Source of the DNA: CBDIHH01 sp965279095
GTDB lineage: Bacteria > Pseudomonadota > Alphaproteobacteria > Caulobacterales > Caulobacteraceae
DNA: 64,000 nucleotides
Assembly (NCBI GenBank): GCA_965279095.1
Contig: CBDIHH010000003.1
Location: 434,001 to 498,000, forward strand
Reading direction: 5' to 3'
The first letter of the stretch is position 1; each line of letters opens with the position of its first letter. This document shows, piece by piece, positions 7,942-15,482 of the stretch. A program made the translations under genes and the position numbers. A model generated the notes under the pieces. It was not told where the DNA came from and ran no database searches. It saw only the letters and a program-made list of their open reading frames with translations.

Positions 7942-8424
7942 ATGGCGGGCAGCGTGAACAAGGTCATTCTGATCGGCAACCTGGGCAAGGACCCGGAGAT
8001 CCGCACCCTCAACTCGGGGGACCGGGTGGCGAATCTGCGCCTGGCCACCTCCGAGACCTGGCGCGACAAGTCGTCGGGTGAGCGCAAGGAGAAGACCGAG
8101 TGGCACCAGATCGTCATCTTCAACGACAACCTGGTGAAGGTCGCCGAGAACTACCTCAAGAAGGGCTCGACCATCTACATCGAGGGCGCCCTGCAGACCC
8201 GCAAATACACCGGCAATGACGGGGTGGAGAAATACTCCACCGAGATCGTCCTGCAGAAATTCCGTGGCGAGCTGACCATGCTCGGCGGCCGCGGCGACAG
8301 CGGCGGCGCCAGCTCTGGCGACGACTACGGCTCGGGCTCCAGCGCCATCGCCGGCCCCCGCGCCGGGGGCGGCAACCCCCGCGAGACCTTCAGCGCCGAC
8401 CTCGACGACGAGATCCCGTTCTAA
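7942..8424 (+). CDS. ssb: Single-stranded DNA-binding protein
   Basis: This 160-aa protein binds ssDNA in replication, repair and recombination, normally as a homotetramer. The OB-fold covers about residues 1-112 ('GSVNKVILIGNLGKDPEIR', 'VANLRLATSETWRDKSSGE', 'TEWHQIVIFNDNLVKVAENY', 'STIYIEGALQTRKYTG'). A flexible Gly/Ser-rich linker follows, ending in the acidic tip 'DLDDEIPF' that recruits partner proteins. An AAGGTGAGG Shine-Dalgarno precedes the ATG. A LexA box upstream predicts SOS control. Many bacteria pair ssb with divergent uvrA; that is not seen here. Confidence 0.97.
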   Translation: MAGSVNKVILIGNLGKDPEIRTLNSGDRVANLRLATSETWRDKSSGERKEKTEWHQIVIFNDNLVKVAENYLKKGSTIYIEGALQTRKYTGNDGVEKYSTEIVLQKFRGELTMLGGRGDSGGASSGDDYGSGSSAIAGPRAGGGNPRETFSADLDDEIPF

Positions 8425-8434
8425 ACCCAACGGC

Positions 8435-8574
8435 CGTCATCCTCCGGCGCCGAAGGCGACCGGAGGACCCAGCCGCGCCAGGCTTGATGACGTCAGGCCT
8501 GTCGGCCAAGCACCGAGCGTCTGGGTCTTCGCTGCTGGGTCCTCCGGTCTCGCTCCGCTCGCCGGAGGATGACG
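8435..8574. repeat. Inverted repeat element, family A (copy 2)
   Basis: Arms 8435-8473 and 8534-8574 are inverted copies. The outer sequence (CGTCATCCT...AGGACCCAG) matches the element at 3264-3390, but the internal hairpin stem is CCTCCGG/CCGGAGG instead of CCTGGGC/GCCCAGG. It lies between the convergent ssb and sodC genes, so it could serve as a bidirectional terminator. Confidence 0.8.
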
Positions 8575-8583
8575 GGGGATTGG

Positions 8584-9120
8584 CTATTTCGCCGCCGCCA
8601 CCACGCCGCACGCGACCCGGTCGCCGGCGCCGCCGATGGGCTGGGTGACATAGTCGTCGGCCTTGGCGTGGACGACAATCGCGGAGCCGTCGGCGTCCAG
8701 CAGGCTCGGCCGACCGCCGCCGGTCTTCACGGACACGAAGGGCGAGTAGAGCTCGGCCATCGCCTTGCCGTCGGCGCCCGCGTGGATGTTGGGCAGGTCG
8801 CCCATGTCGGGGCCGTCAGGGTTGAGCAGGCCGTGGGGCGCCTTGGCCGGGGCGTGGTTCACGTGGCCGCCGGCGGCGGTGAACTTGGCGTCCGAGCAGT
8901 CGCCCTTCTCGTGCAGGTGCACCGCGTGCCAACCCGGGGTCAGGCCCGTCAGGTCCAGGCGGATCAGGACGCCGCCGGGGCCGTCCTCCAAGGTGGCGCT
9001 GCCCGCGGCCGCGCCGCCTGCGCCCTTCATGGCGGCGGAGGCCGCGGGGGCGGCGAGGGCGGGGCCGGCGGCGAGGGCAAGGCAGGCGCCGGCGGCGAGG
9101 AAGATGCGGCAGGGGGACAT
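8584..9120 (-). CDS. sodC: Cu/Zn superoxide dismutase, periplasmic
   Basis: This protein is 178 aa when started at the ATG at 9120, which is preceded by GGAGA. A Sec signal (about residues 1-23, ending ALA) follows. It catalyses dismutation of superoxide in the periplasm. Copper ligands lie in 'WHAVHLHEKGDC', and the zinc-loop histidines in 'GGHVNHAPAKAPHG' and 'DLPNIHAGADG'. The C-terminal 'GSAIVVHAKADDY' and 'DRVACGVV' supply the last copper His and the disulfide Cys. The protein is complete. Upstream frame extension to 9171 lacks an RBS. Confidence 0.93.
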   Translation of the reverse strand: MSPCRIFLAAGACLALAAGPALAAPAASAAMKGAGGAAAGSATLEDGPGGVLIRLDLTGLTPGWHAVHLHEKGDCSDAKFTAAGGHVNHAPAKAPHGLLNPDGPDMGDLPNIHAGADGKAMAELYSPFVSVKTGGGRPSLLDADGSAIVVHAKADDYVTQPIGGAGDRVACGVVAAAK

Positions 9121-9316
9121 GGGAAATCTCCGTTGGGGGGACAGTCTTTCGTCTAACGCCCGGCGCGGCAAGTCGGCGCGCCGCTGTCCACGATTCCCCG
9201 GCGGCGACGAAGGCTCTTATTTTGCGCTGCGGCGCAGCGGATGCTAACAAACGCTGGTCGGAATTCGCTTGCCGATTCCTATTCCAAGCGCCCCCCAGGG
9301 ACCTGCAGAAACACCC

Positions 9317-12112
9317 TTGAGCGACGAGACCATCTTACCGCCCCCGGACGATCAGCCCGGGGACCGGCGCGGGGGCGTTTCCCCCATCGCCATCGAAGAC
9401 GAGCTCAAGCGCTCGTACCTCGACTACGCCATGAGCGTGATCGTCTCGCGCGCCCTGCCGGACGCGCGCGATGGGCTGAAGCCCGTGCACCGGCGCATCC
9501 TGTTCTCGATGCATGAGCAGGGCTACGGCGCGGGCGGCTCTTACCGCAAGTCGGCCCGGGTGGTCGGCGACGTCATCGGCAAATACCACCCGCACGGCGA
9601 CCAGTCGGTCTATGACGCCCTGGTGCGCATGGCCCAGCCCTTCTCGATGGGCCTGGTGCTGATCGACGGCCAGGGCAACTTCGGCTCGGTGGACGGCGAT
9701 CCCCCGGCGGCCATGCGCTACACCGAGGTCAAGATGGAGCGCGCCGCCGAGGCGCTGCTGGCCGACCTCGACAAGGACACGGTCGACTTCCAGGACAACT
9801 ACGACGGTTCGGAATCCGAGCCGATGGTGCTGCCCTCGCGCATCCCCAACCTGCTGGTCAACGGCGCCGGCGGCATCGCAGTGGGCATGGCCACCAACAT
9901 CCCGCCGCATAACCTTGGCGAGATCGTCGACGCCTGTCTGGCCCTGATCGACAACCCCCAGATCGACCTGGAGGACCTGCTCGAGATCGTGCCGGGTCCC
10001 GACTTCCCCACCGGCGGCGAGATCATCGGCCGCACCGGCGCCCGCCAGGCGCTGATGACCGGACGCGGCAGCGTGATCATGCGCGGCATCGCCCACGTGG
10101 AGGAGCTGCGCAAGGAGCGCGAGGCCATCGTCCTCGACGCGCTCCCCTACCAGGTCAACAAGGCCAATCTCGTCGAGCGGATCGCCGACCTGGTGCGCGA
10201 GAAGCGCATCGAGGGCATCGCCGACATCCGCGACGAAAGCGACCGCATTGGCATGCGGGTGGTGATAGAGCTGAAGCGCGACGCCTCGCCCGAGGTGCTG
10301 CTCAACCAGCTCTACCGCTTCACGCCCCTGCAGACCTCGTTCGGCGTCAACATGCTGGCGATCAACCGCGGGCGGCCCGAGCAGTTGGGCCTGCGTCCCC
10401 TGCTGGAAGCCTTCATCGAGTTCCGCGAGGAGGTGGTGGTCCGGCGGACCAAGTTCGACCTGAACAAGGCTCGCGACCGCGGCCACGTCCTGGTCGGCCT
10501 GGCCATCGCCGTGGCCAATATCGACGAATTCATCGCCATCATCCGCTCGTCCAAGGACCCGGCCGAGGCGCGCGAGCGCCTGCAGAACCGCGACTGGCCC
10601 ACCGGCGACATGATGCCCCTGATCGCCCTGATCCAGGACCCGCGCACCGCCGTGATCGAGGGCGACCGGGTCAAGCTGTCTGACGAGCAGGCGCGCGCCA
10701 TCCTGGCCCTGACCCTGTCGCGCCTGACCGGCCTCGGCCGCGACGAGATCTTCGGCGAGGCACAGTCCCTGGCCACCGCCATCGCCGGCTTCCTGGAAAT
10801 CCTCGGCTCGCGCGACCGGATCATGCAGATCGTCCGCGAGGAACTGGTCGAGGTCCGCGCCGCCTTCGCCATCCCGCGCCGCACCCAGATCGTCGAGGGT
10901 GACGCGGACATGGAGGACGAGGACCTCATCGTCCGCGAGGACATGGTCGTCACCGTCACCCACGGCGGCTACGTCAAACGCACCCCCCTGGCCACCTATC
11001 GCAGCCAGAAGCGCGGCGGCAAGGGCCGCTCGGGCATGGCCACGAAGGAGGACGACGCCATCGTCCGGGTGTTCGTGGCCTCGACCCACACGCCGGTGCT
11101 GTTCTTCTCGTCCGAGGGCATGGTCTACACCCTCAAGGTGTGGCGCCTGCCCGTCGGCCTGCCCAATTCCCGCGGCAAGGCCCTGGTCAATCTCTTGCCG
11201 CTGGATCCCGGCGAGAGCATCACCACCATCATGCCGATGCCCGAGGATGAGGCCTCGTGGGAGCGGCTGGACGTGCTGTTCGCCACCCAGTCGGGGGGCG
11301 TGCGCCGCAACAAGCTGTCGGACTTCCAGCGCATCAACCGCGCCGGCAAGATCGCCATGAAGCTGGATGAGGGCGACCACCTGGTGGGCGTCGCCGTCTG
11401 CACCGATCGCCAGGACGTCCTGTTGACCACGGCGCTTGGCCGCTGCATCCGCTTCGCCGTCAATGAGGTGCGGGTGTTCGCCGGCCGCGACTCCACCGGC
11501 GTGCGGGGCGTTCGCCTGGGGGCGGACGACAAGGTCATGTCCATGGCCATCCTCGAGAGCGTGGACTCTACCCCCGAGGAGCGCCGCGCCTATCTCAAGC
11601 AGTCGGGCGCCCTGCGCCGTGCCACCGGGGAATCGGTCGACGAGCCGGACATCCCCGCCGACGACGACGAGGGCGATGTGGCCGAGGCCGCCCTGTCCCA
11701 GGAACGCTACGCCGCCCTGGGCGCCGCCGAGCAGTTCATCCTCACCGTCGACGCCGACGGTTACGGCAAGCGCACCTCGGCCTATGACTACCGCCGCACG
11801 GGCCGGGGCGGGCAGGGGCTGATCGCCCACGACATGTCGCGCGGCGGCCGCCTGGTCGCCTCCTTCCCGATCGAGCAGGGCGACGAGATCATGCTGGTCT
11901 CCGACCAGGGGACCATCATCCGGGCGCCGGTGGGCGATGTGCGCATCGCCGGCCGCAACACCCGGGGCGTGATCATCTTCCGCACCGCCCAGGACGAGCA
12001 TGTGGTCTCGGTGGAACGCCTTGCCGAGGCGGAAGGCGCGGACGACGGGGATGCCGACCTTGAGGGCGAGCCCGATGGGACGCCGCCCGGCGACGGGGAC
12101 GACGCGGCATGA
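9317..12112 (+). CDS. gyrA: DNA gyrase subunit A
   Basis: This protein is 931 aa from the TTG at 9317; an alternative TTG at 9269 adds 16 residues. It is the breakage-rejoining subunit of gyrase, acting with GyrB. The N-terminal winged-helix/tower region carries 'RDGLKPVHRRILF' and the catalytic Tyr135 in 'PPAAMRYTE'. The C-terminal beta-pinwheel has the GyrA box 'QKRGGKG' (about residues 564-570) and an acidic insertion ('IPADDDEGDVAEAA') plus an acidic tail. The quinolone-determining segment reads 'HPHGDQSVYD', with Gln96 at the E. coli Ser83 position. coaD overlaps its stop by 4 bp, so the two are translationally coupled. Confidence 0.97.
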   Translation: MSDETILPPPDDQPGDRRGGVSPIAIEDELKRSYLDYAMSVIVSRALPDARDGLKPVHRRILFSMHEQGYGAGGSYRKSARVVGDVIGKYHPHGDQSVYDALVRMAQPFSMGLVLIDGQGNFGSVDGDPPAAMRYTEVKMERAAEALLADLDKDTVDFQDNYDGSESEPMVLPSRIPNLLVNGAGGIAVGMATNIPPHNLGEIVDACLALIDNPQIDLEDLLEIVPGPDFPTGGEIIGRTGARQALMTGRGSVIMRGIAHVEELRKEREAIVLDALPYQVNKANLVERIADLVREKRIEGIADIRDESDRIGMRVVIELKRDASPEVLLNQLYRFTPLQTSFGVNMLAINRGRPEQLGLRPLLEAFIEFREEVVVRRTKFDLNKARDRGHVLVGLAIAVANIDEFIAIIRSSKDPAEARERLQNRDWPTGDMMPLIALIQDPRTAVIEGDRVKLSDEQARAILALTLSRLTGLGRDEIFGEAQSLATAIAGFLEILGSRDRIMQIVREELVEVRAAFAIPRRTQIVEGDADMEDEDLIVREDMVVTVTHGGYVKRTPLATYRSQKRGGKGRSGMATKEDDAIVRVFVASTHTPVLFFSSEGMVYTLKVWRLPVGLPNSRGKALVNLLPLDPGESITTIMPMPEDEASWERLDVLFATQSGGVRRNKLSDFQRINRAGKIAMKLDEGDHLVGVAVCTDRQDVLLTTALGRCIRFAVNEVRVFAGRDSTGVRGVRLGADDKVMSMAILESVDSTPEERRAYLKQSGALRRATGESVDEPDIPADDDEGDVAEAALSQERYAALGAAEQFILTVDADGYGKRTSAYDYRRTGRGGQGLIAHDMSRGGRLVASFPIEQGDEIMLVSDQGTIIRAPVGDVRIAGRNTRGVIIFRTAQDEHVVSVERLAEAEGADDGDADLEGEPDGTPPGDGDDAA

Positions 12113-12606
12113 TCCGCGTCGGCCTCTATCCGGGGACCTTCGATCCCATCACCAACGGCCATGTCGATATCATCGGCCGGGCGGTGAAGCTGGTGGACAA
12201 GCTGGTCATCGGGGTGGCGGTCAACAGCGGCAAGGGGCCGATGTTCTCCCTGGACGACCGCGTCGCGATGGTCGTCGACGAGACGGCGCGCCTCGCGGGC
12301 CAGGCCGAGATCATCGTGCGGCCGTTCGACAATCTGCTGATGCATTTCGCCGAGTCCATCGGCGCGCACATGATCATCCGCGGCCTGCGCGCGGTGGCGG
12401 ATTTCGAATACGAATTCCAGATGACCGCCATGAACCAGCAGCTGAACCGGGAGATCCAGACCGTGTTCCTGATGGCCGACCCCCGTCACCAGGCGATCGC
12501 TTCGCGACTGGTCAAGGAGATCGCCGTCCTTGGGGGAGACATCGGCGGCTTCGTGACCCCGGGCGTGGCCGCGCGGGTGATGTCCAAGGTCAGTCCCGCC
12601 GGCTGA
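12109..12606 (+). CDS. coaD: Phosphopantetheine adenylyltransferase
   Basis: This 165-aa protein catalyses the fourth step of coenzyme A synthesis, 4'-phosphopantetheine plus ATP to dephospho-CoA. Nucleotidyltransferase motifs are visible: 'GLYPGTFDPITNGHVDII' (T/HxGH-type), 'RGLRAVADFEYEFQMTAMN' and 'QAIASRLVKEIAVLGGD'. The length is normal. The ATG overlaps the gyrA TGA (ATGA), a coupling that is common in Caulobacterales. A strong bidirectional terminator lies about 90 bp downstream. Confidence 0.96.
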   Translation: MIRVGLYPGTFDPITNGHVDIIGRAVKLVDKLVIGVAVNSGKGPMFSLDDRVAMVVDETARLAGQAEIIVRPFDNLLMHFAESIGAHMIIRGLRAVADFEYEFQMTAMNQQLNREIQTVFLMADPRHQAIASRLVKEIAVLGGDIGGFVTPGVAARVMSKVSPAG

Positions 12607-12695
12607 TCACCGGCGCTACCAGGTCTCGGATCGCTGAGAGCAGGCGCAGAGGCGCCGCAGTCCATCGCCGATGGGATTGTCGATGCAAGAAAAGA

Positions 12696-12724
12696 CGGCC
12701 CGGAACCACTGGGGTTCCGGGCCG
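12696..12724. terminator. Bidirectional intrinsic terminator
   Basis: A perfect 12-bp stem (12696-12707 paired with 12713-12724, CGGCCCGGAACC / GGTTCCGGGCCG) with a 5-nt loop is flanked by AAAGA on the left and CTTTAG on the right. It lies between the convergent coaD and cspA genes and could stop transcription from both sides. Confidence 0.8.
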
Positions 12725-12735
12725 CTTTAGAATTC

Positions 12736-12945
12736 CTAGCCCTTTTGGAGCTGGCCGGCGGACATCTTGCCGCTCTTCTGGTCGCGTTCCAGTTCGAAGG
12801 AGACCTTGTCGCCTTCGTCCAGACCGTTCAGCCCGGCGCGTTCAACGGCCGAGATGTGAACGAAAACGTCGCCACCGCCGCCATCCGGTTGGATGAAGCC
12901 GTAGCCCTTTTGGGAGTTGAACCATTTCACAGTGCCGGTCGCCAT
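12736..12945 (-). CDS. cspA: Cold-shock protein, CspA family
   Basis: This 69-aa single cold-shock domain binds RNA or ssDNA and acts as an RNA chaperone. RNP1 'KGYGFI' and RNP2 'VFVHIS' are intact, and the chain ends at the domain boundary. AGGA precedes the ATG. The roughly 130-bp divergent gap with the sugar dehydrogenase gene must hold its promoter and 5' leader. Whether it is cold-inducible cannot be told from sequence. Confidence 0.95.
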   Translation of the reverse strand: MATGTVKWFNSQKGYGFIQPDGGGGDVFVHISAVERAGLNGLDEGDKVSFELERDQKSGKMSAGQLQKG

Positions 12946-13075
12946 AACGAGTCCTATCGTAGAGTGGTCCGCAAGCTAAGCACGGGCAGGGCGACCTGTG
13001 TCAAACAATAAGCGCGAGCGGCGTAATCCGCTCTCGCGCGCAAAGGCCCCCGCCAAAGGGCGAAGGACGTGACGG

Positions 13076-14413
13076 ATGAGCGGTTCAGGTCGTGGGTGCG
13101 CAACCCTGCTGGCGGGTGCGGCGGTGTTGATTCTGGGCGGATGCGGGGGCGGGGCGCTGGCGCCCACCGCCCAGGTCGGACCTCAGACGCCGCCCCTTCC
13201 CGCGCCGCATACGTCCCTGTTGCCGACGGTCAAGATCGCTCCCGCCGTCGGCTGGCCGGCCGGCGCCAAGCCCGTGGCCGCCCCCGGTCTGCAAGTCGAC
13301 GCCTTCGCCTCGGGCCTCGATCATCCGCGATGGTTGCATGTCCTGCCCAACGGCGATGTGCTGGTCGCCGAGAGCAATGCGCCGGCCAAGGCCCCCGAGG
13401 GCATCAAGGGCTGGGTGATGGCCCAGGTGATGAAGCGCGCCGGCGCCGGCGTGCCGAGCCCGGACCGCATCATCCTGCTGCGCGACGCCGATGGGGACGG
13501 GGCGGCGGAGACCAGGACCGTTTTCCTCGAGGGGATCAAGTCGCCCTTCGGCATGGCCCTCGTCAACGACAGCCTCTACGTCGCCGCCGCCGACGCCGTC
13601 ATCTCCTATCCTTACCGGCCCGGTCAGACCCGCATCACCGCCCCGGCGGTCAAGATCGCGGATCTGCCAGGCGGCCCCATCAATCACCACTGGACCAAGA
13701 ACATCGTCGCCAGCCCCGACGGGCAGCGCCTGTACGCCACCGTCGGATCCAACAGCAATGTCGGAGAGAACGGGATGCCCGCGGAGGCCGGGCGGGCGGC
13801 GATCTGGGAAATCGACCTGACGACCGGGGTCAAGCGCCTCTACGCCACCGGCTTGCGCAATCCCAACGGCATGGACTTCGAACCGCAGGGCGGCGCCCTC
13901 TGGGTGGTCGTCAATGAGCGCGACGAACTGGGCAACGATCTTGTGCCCGACTACCTGACCAGCGTGGCGGAGGGCGGCTTCTACGGCTGGCCCTACAGCT
14001 ACTGGGGCCAGACCGTGGACGCCCGGGTCAAGCCCCCCCGTCCGGACCTCGTGGCGACCGCCCGGGTTCCGGACTACGCCCTGGGCTCCCACGTGGCGCC
14101 GCTGGGTCTGGTGTTCAACCGGGGCGATCAGCTGGGCGGGGCGCTGAAGGACGGCGCCTTCATCGGTGAGCACGGATCATGGAACCGGTCGCCGAGGAGC
14201 GGCTACAAGGTGGTCTTCGCGCCCTTCGCCGGCGGCCGTCCGTCCGGCCCCCCGCGGGACGTGCTGACCGGATTCCTGAACGCGGGCGGCAAGGCCCAGG
14301 GCCGCCCCGTGGGGGTGGCCATCGACGGCTCAGGCGCATTGCTGGTGGCGGACGACGTCGGCAACCGCGTGTGGCGGGTGACGGCCGTGGCGGCGTCGGG
14401 ACCCGGCCGCTAA
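13076..14413 (+). CDS. PQQ-dependent sugar (sorbosone-type) dehydrogenase, lipoprotein
   Basis: This 445-aa protein starts with a lipoprotein signal ('LLAGAAVLILGGC', Cys about residue 23). The rest is a six-bladed beta-propeller of the glucose/sorbosone dehydrogenase family: 'LDHPRWLHVLPNGDVLVAES', 'SPFGMALVNDSLYVAAADA', 'NHHWTKNIVASPDGQRLY', 'GLRNPNGMDFEP', 'GEHGSWNRSP' and 'RPVGVAIDGSGALLVADD'. Family members oxidise aldoses or sorbosone with PQQ at the outer face of the cell; the true substrate here is not known. No PQQ-synthesis genes are in the window. It converges on a PHA-type gene with stops 3 bp apart. Confidence 0.85.
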   Translation: MSGSGRGCATLLAGAAVLILGGCGGGALAPTAQVGPQTPPLPAPHTSLLPTVKIAPAVGWPAGAKPVAAPGLQVDAFASGLDHPRWLHVLPNGDVLVAESNAPAKAPEGIKGWVMAQVMKRAGAGVPSPDRIILLRDADGDGAAETRTVFLEGIKSPFGMALVNDSLYVAAADAVISYPYRPGQTRITAPAVKIADLPGGPINHHWTKNIVASPDGQRLYATVGSNSNVGENGMPAEAGRAAIWEIDLTTGVKRLYATGLRNPNGMDFEPQGGALWVVVNERDELGNDLVPDYLTSVAEGGFYGWPYSYWGQTVDARVKPPRPDLVATARVPDYALGSHVAPLGLVFNRGDQLGGALKDGAFIGEHGSWNRSPRSGYKVVFAPFAGGRPSGPPRDVLTGFLNAGGKAQGRPVGVAIDGSGALLVADDVGNRVWRVTAVAASGPGR

Positions 14414-14416
14414 GGG

Positions 14417-14731
14417 CTATTTCCGGCCAAGAAGAACCTGGCCCTCTTTCTGCAGCCGTCCCTTGATCGAATTGGCGATGGCGGCCAGGAAGGCGGGAAG
14501 TTGAAGCTCGATGTCGATCGCCTGGGGGCGCACATCGAGATGGCCGGAGACCGTCTGTCCGACGGCGTGGACGGTGAAGGACATGCGGTCCTGCACCCAT
14601 GACCGATCGACCTTGGCCATCCCGCCTTGGCCGATCTGCGATATGAGGCGCACGAACCCCTCATCGATCCGCTTTCGGGCTTCAGCCATCCCCAGGTCAT
14701 GGGGGATGGAGACAGTGATCGGCTTACTCAT
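14417..14731 (-). CDS. Polyhydroxyalkanoic-acid-system family protein
   Basis: This 104-aa protein matches the pattern of the PHA_gran_rgn family: 'ITVSIPHDLGMAEARKRIDEGF' near the N-terminus, 'MSFTVHAVGQTVSGHLDV' in the middle and 'IELQLPAFLAAIANSIKGRL' at the end. Family members are found near PHA synthesis genes in some bacteria, and their biochemical role is not settled. No other PHA gene is nearby. A 46-codon ORF ends 6 bp upstream on the same strand and may be co-transcribed. Confidence 0.75.
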   Translation of the reverse strand: MSKPITVSIPHDLGMAEARKRIDEGFVRLISQIGQGGMAKVDRSWVQDRMSFTVHAVGQTVSGHLDVRPQAIDIELQLPAFLAAIANSIKGRLQKEGQVLLGRK

Positions 14732-14737
14732 GTCGCC

Positions 14738-14878
14738 TCATCGCGCCGGGGCCACAACGCCTCCGTCGGTGGCGCCCTCGCGCACGCCGCGCCCGGTGTT
14801 CAGTCCCATCATCACGCCCTGCGCCACGGCCAAGGCCAGGAGCAGGGCGAGACCGATGCGTATAAGCGTTCGTCTCAT
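14738..14878 (-). CDS. Putative 46-aa single-span membrane protein
   Basis: ATG at 14878 and TGA at 14738 give MRRTLIRIGLALLLALAVAQ followed by a polar tail ending 'GGVVAPAR'. Residues 5-24 form a clear hydrophobic helix after a positively charged N-terminus, as in a small inner-membrane protein or an uncleaved signal. The stop lies 6 bp before the ATG of the PHA-type gene, so the two could be translated from one mRNA. No strong Shine-Dalgarno is seen. The coding call rests on the hydrophobic pattern and position. Confidence 0.5.
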   Translation of the reverse strand: MRRTLIRIGLALLLALAVAQGVMMGLNTGRGVREGATDGGVVAPAR

Positions 14879-14941
14879 GGCGCGGACCTAGCCGCAAAAG
14901 GGCGCGGCCACAACGCGGCAATGAAACGAGGGCGCTGACGG

Positions 14942-15124
14942 CTATTTCTTGATCGCGTCGCCGATCTTGTCCTGGGCCTTGCCGACGGCGTTCTGGACCT
15001 TGCCGGCGGTCTTTTCCGCGGCGCCCTCGGCTTCGAGGCGCTCGTTCCCGGTCACCTTGCCGGCGGCTTCCTTGACCGCTCCGACCGCTTTCTTGCCGGC
15101 GCCGTCCACTCGATTCTGGCTCAT
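14942..15124 (-). CDS. CsbD family stress protein
   Basis: This 60-aa hydrophilic, Lys/Ala/Gly-rich protein starts at the ATG at 15124 with AGGAGA 6 nt upstream. The signature 'VDGAGKKAVGAVKEAAGKVT' followed by 'GNERLEAEG...KTAGKVQNAVGK' is that of CsbD proteins. These are abundant stress-response proteins (general stress regulon in Bacillus; often linked to EcfG-type control in alphaproteobacteria) with no known enzymatic function. I see no EcfG-type promoter I would defend. Confidence 0.9.
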   Translation of the reverse strand: MSQNRVDGAGKKAVGAVKEAAGKVTGNERLEAEGAAEKTAGKVQNAVGKAQDKIGDAIKK

Positions 15125-15226
15125 GATGGTCTCCTGTGAGGTTGGATGCTGCCGCAACGGCTTAGGGGCTCAGAAGGTTCAATCACCAATTGGGCAACGA
15201 TCCGCCGATGGGCGGGTTCAACCGGA

Positions 15227-15394
15227 ATGACAGACCCGAACGGCCCCGCGCCGACCCCCATCGACCCGCCCATCCCGCAGGAAGCCCCTGTCTCCCCGCC
15301 GCCGCCGGAGATCGCGCCAAACCCATCCCCCGTCGAGGATCCGCAGCCGCAGCCTTTCCAAGGGGATCCGGGCGACAGCCGGCCCCACGACTAA
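15227..15394 (+). CDS. Small proline-rich hypothetical protein
   Basis: An ATG at 15227 gives 55 aa, almost entirely Pro, Asp, Glu and Gln ('TDPNGPAPTPIDPPIPQEAP', 'VEDPQPQPFQGDPGDSRPHD'). Short, disordered, Pro-rich proteins of this kind occur in Caulobacterales, but low-complexity frames also arise by chance in GC-rich DNA. The RBS is poor. The gene sits between csbD and the CHASE2 operon. Confidence 0.45.
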   Translation: MTDPNGPAPTPIDPPIPQEAPVSPPPPEIAPNPSPVEDPQPQPFQGDPGDSRPHD

Positions 15395-15482
15395 GCAACG
15401 GGCGGGCGCTGCTGGCGTTCGTCGAACTTGACTATGTGAGCCATCGGTCCAGAATTCCTCCTCGACCCGGGGAGGTTTGGTC

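Noticed and set aside
9335..12001. Very long open frame antisense to gyrA (and similar ones opposite flaEY, both TonB receptors and the CHASE2 operon)
   Set aside because: Products are dominated by Arg, Gly, Ala, His and Val from the reverse of GC-rich codons, have no RBS or domain, and lie opposite genes with clear homology.
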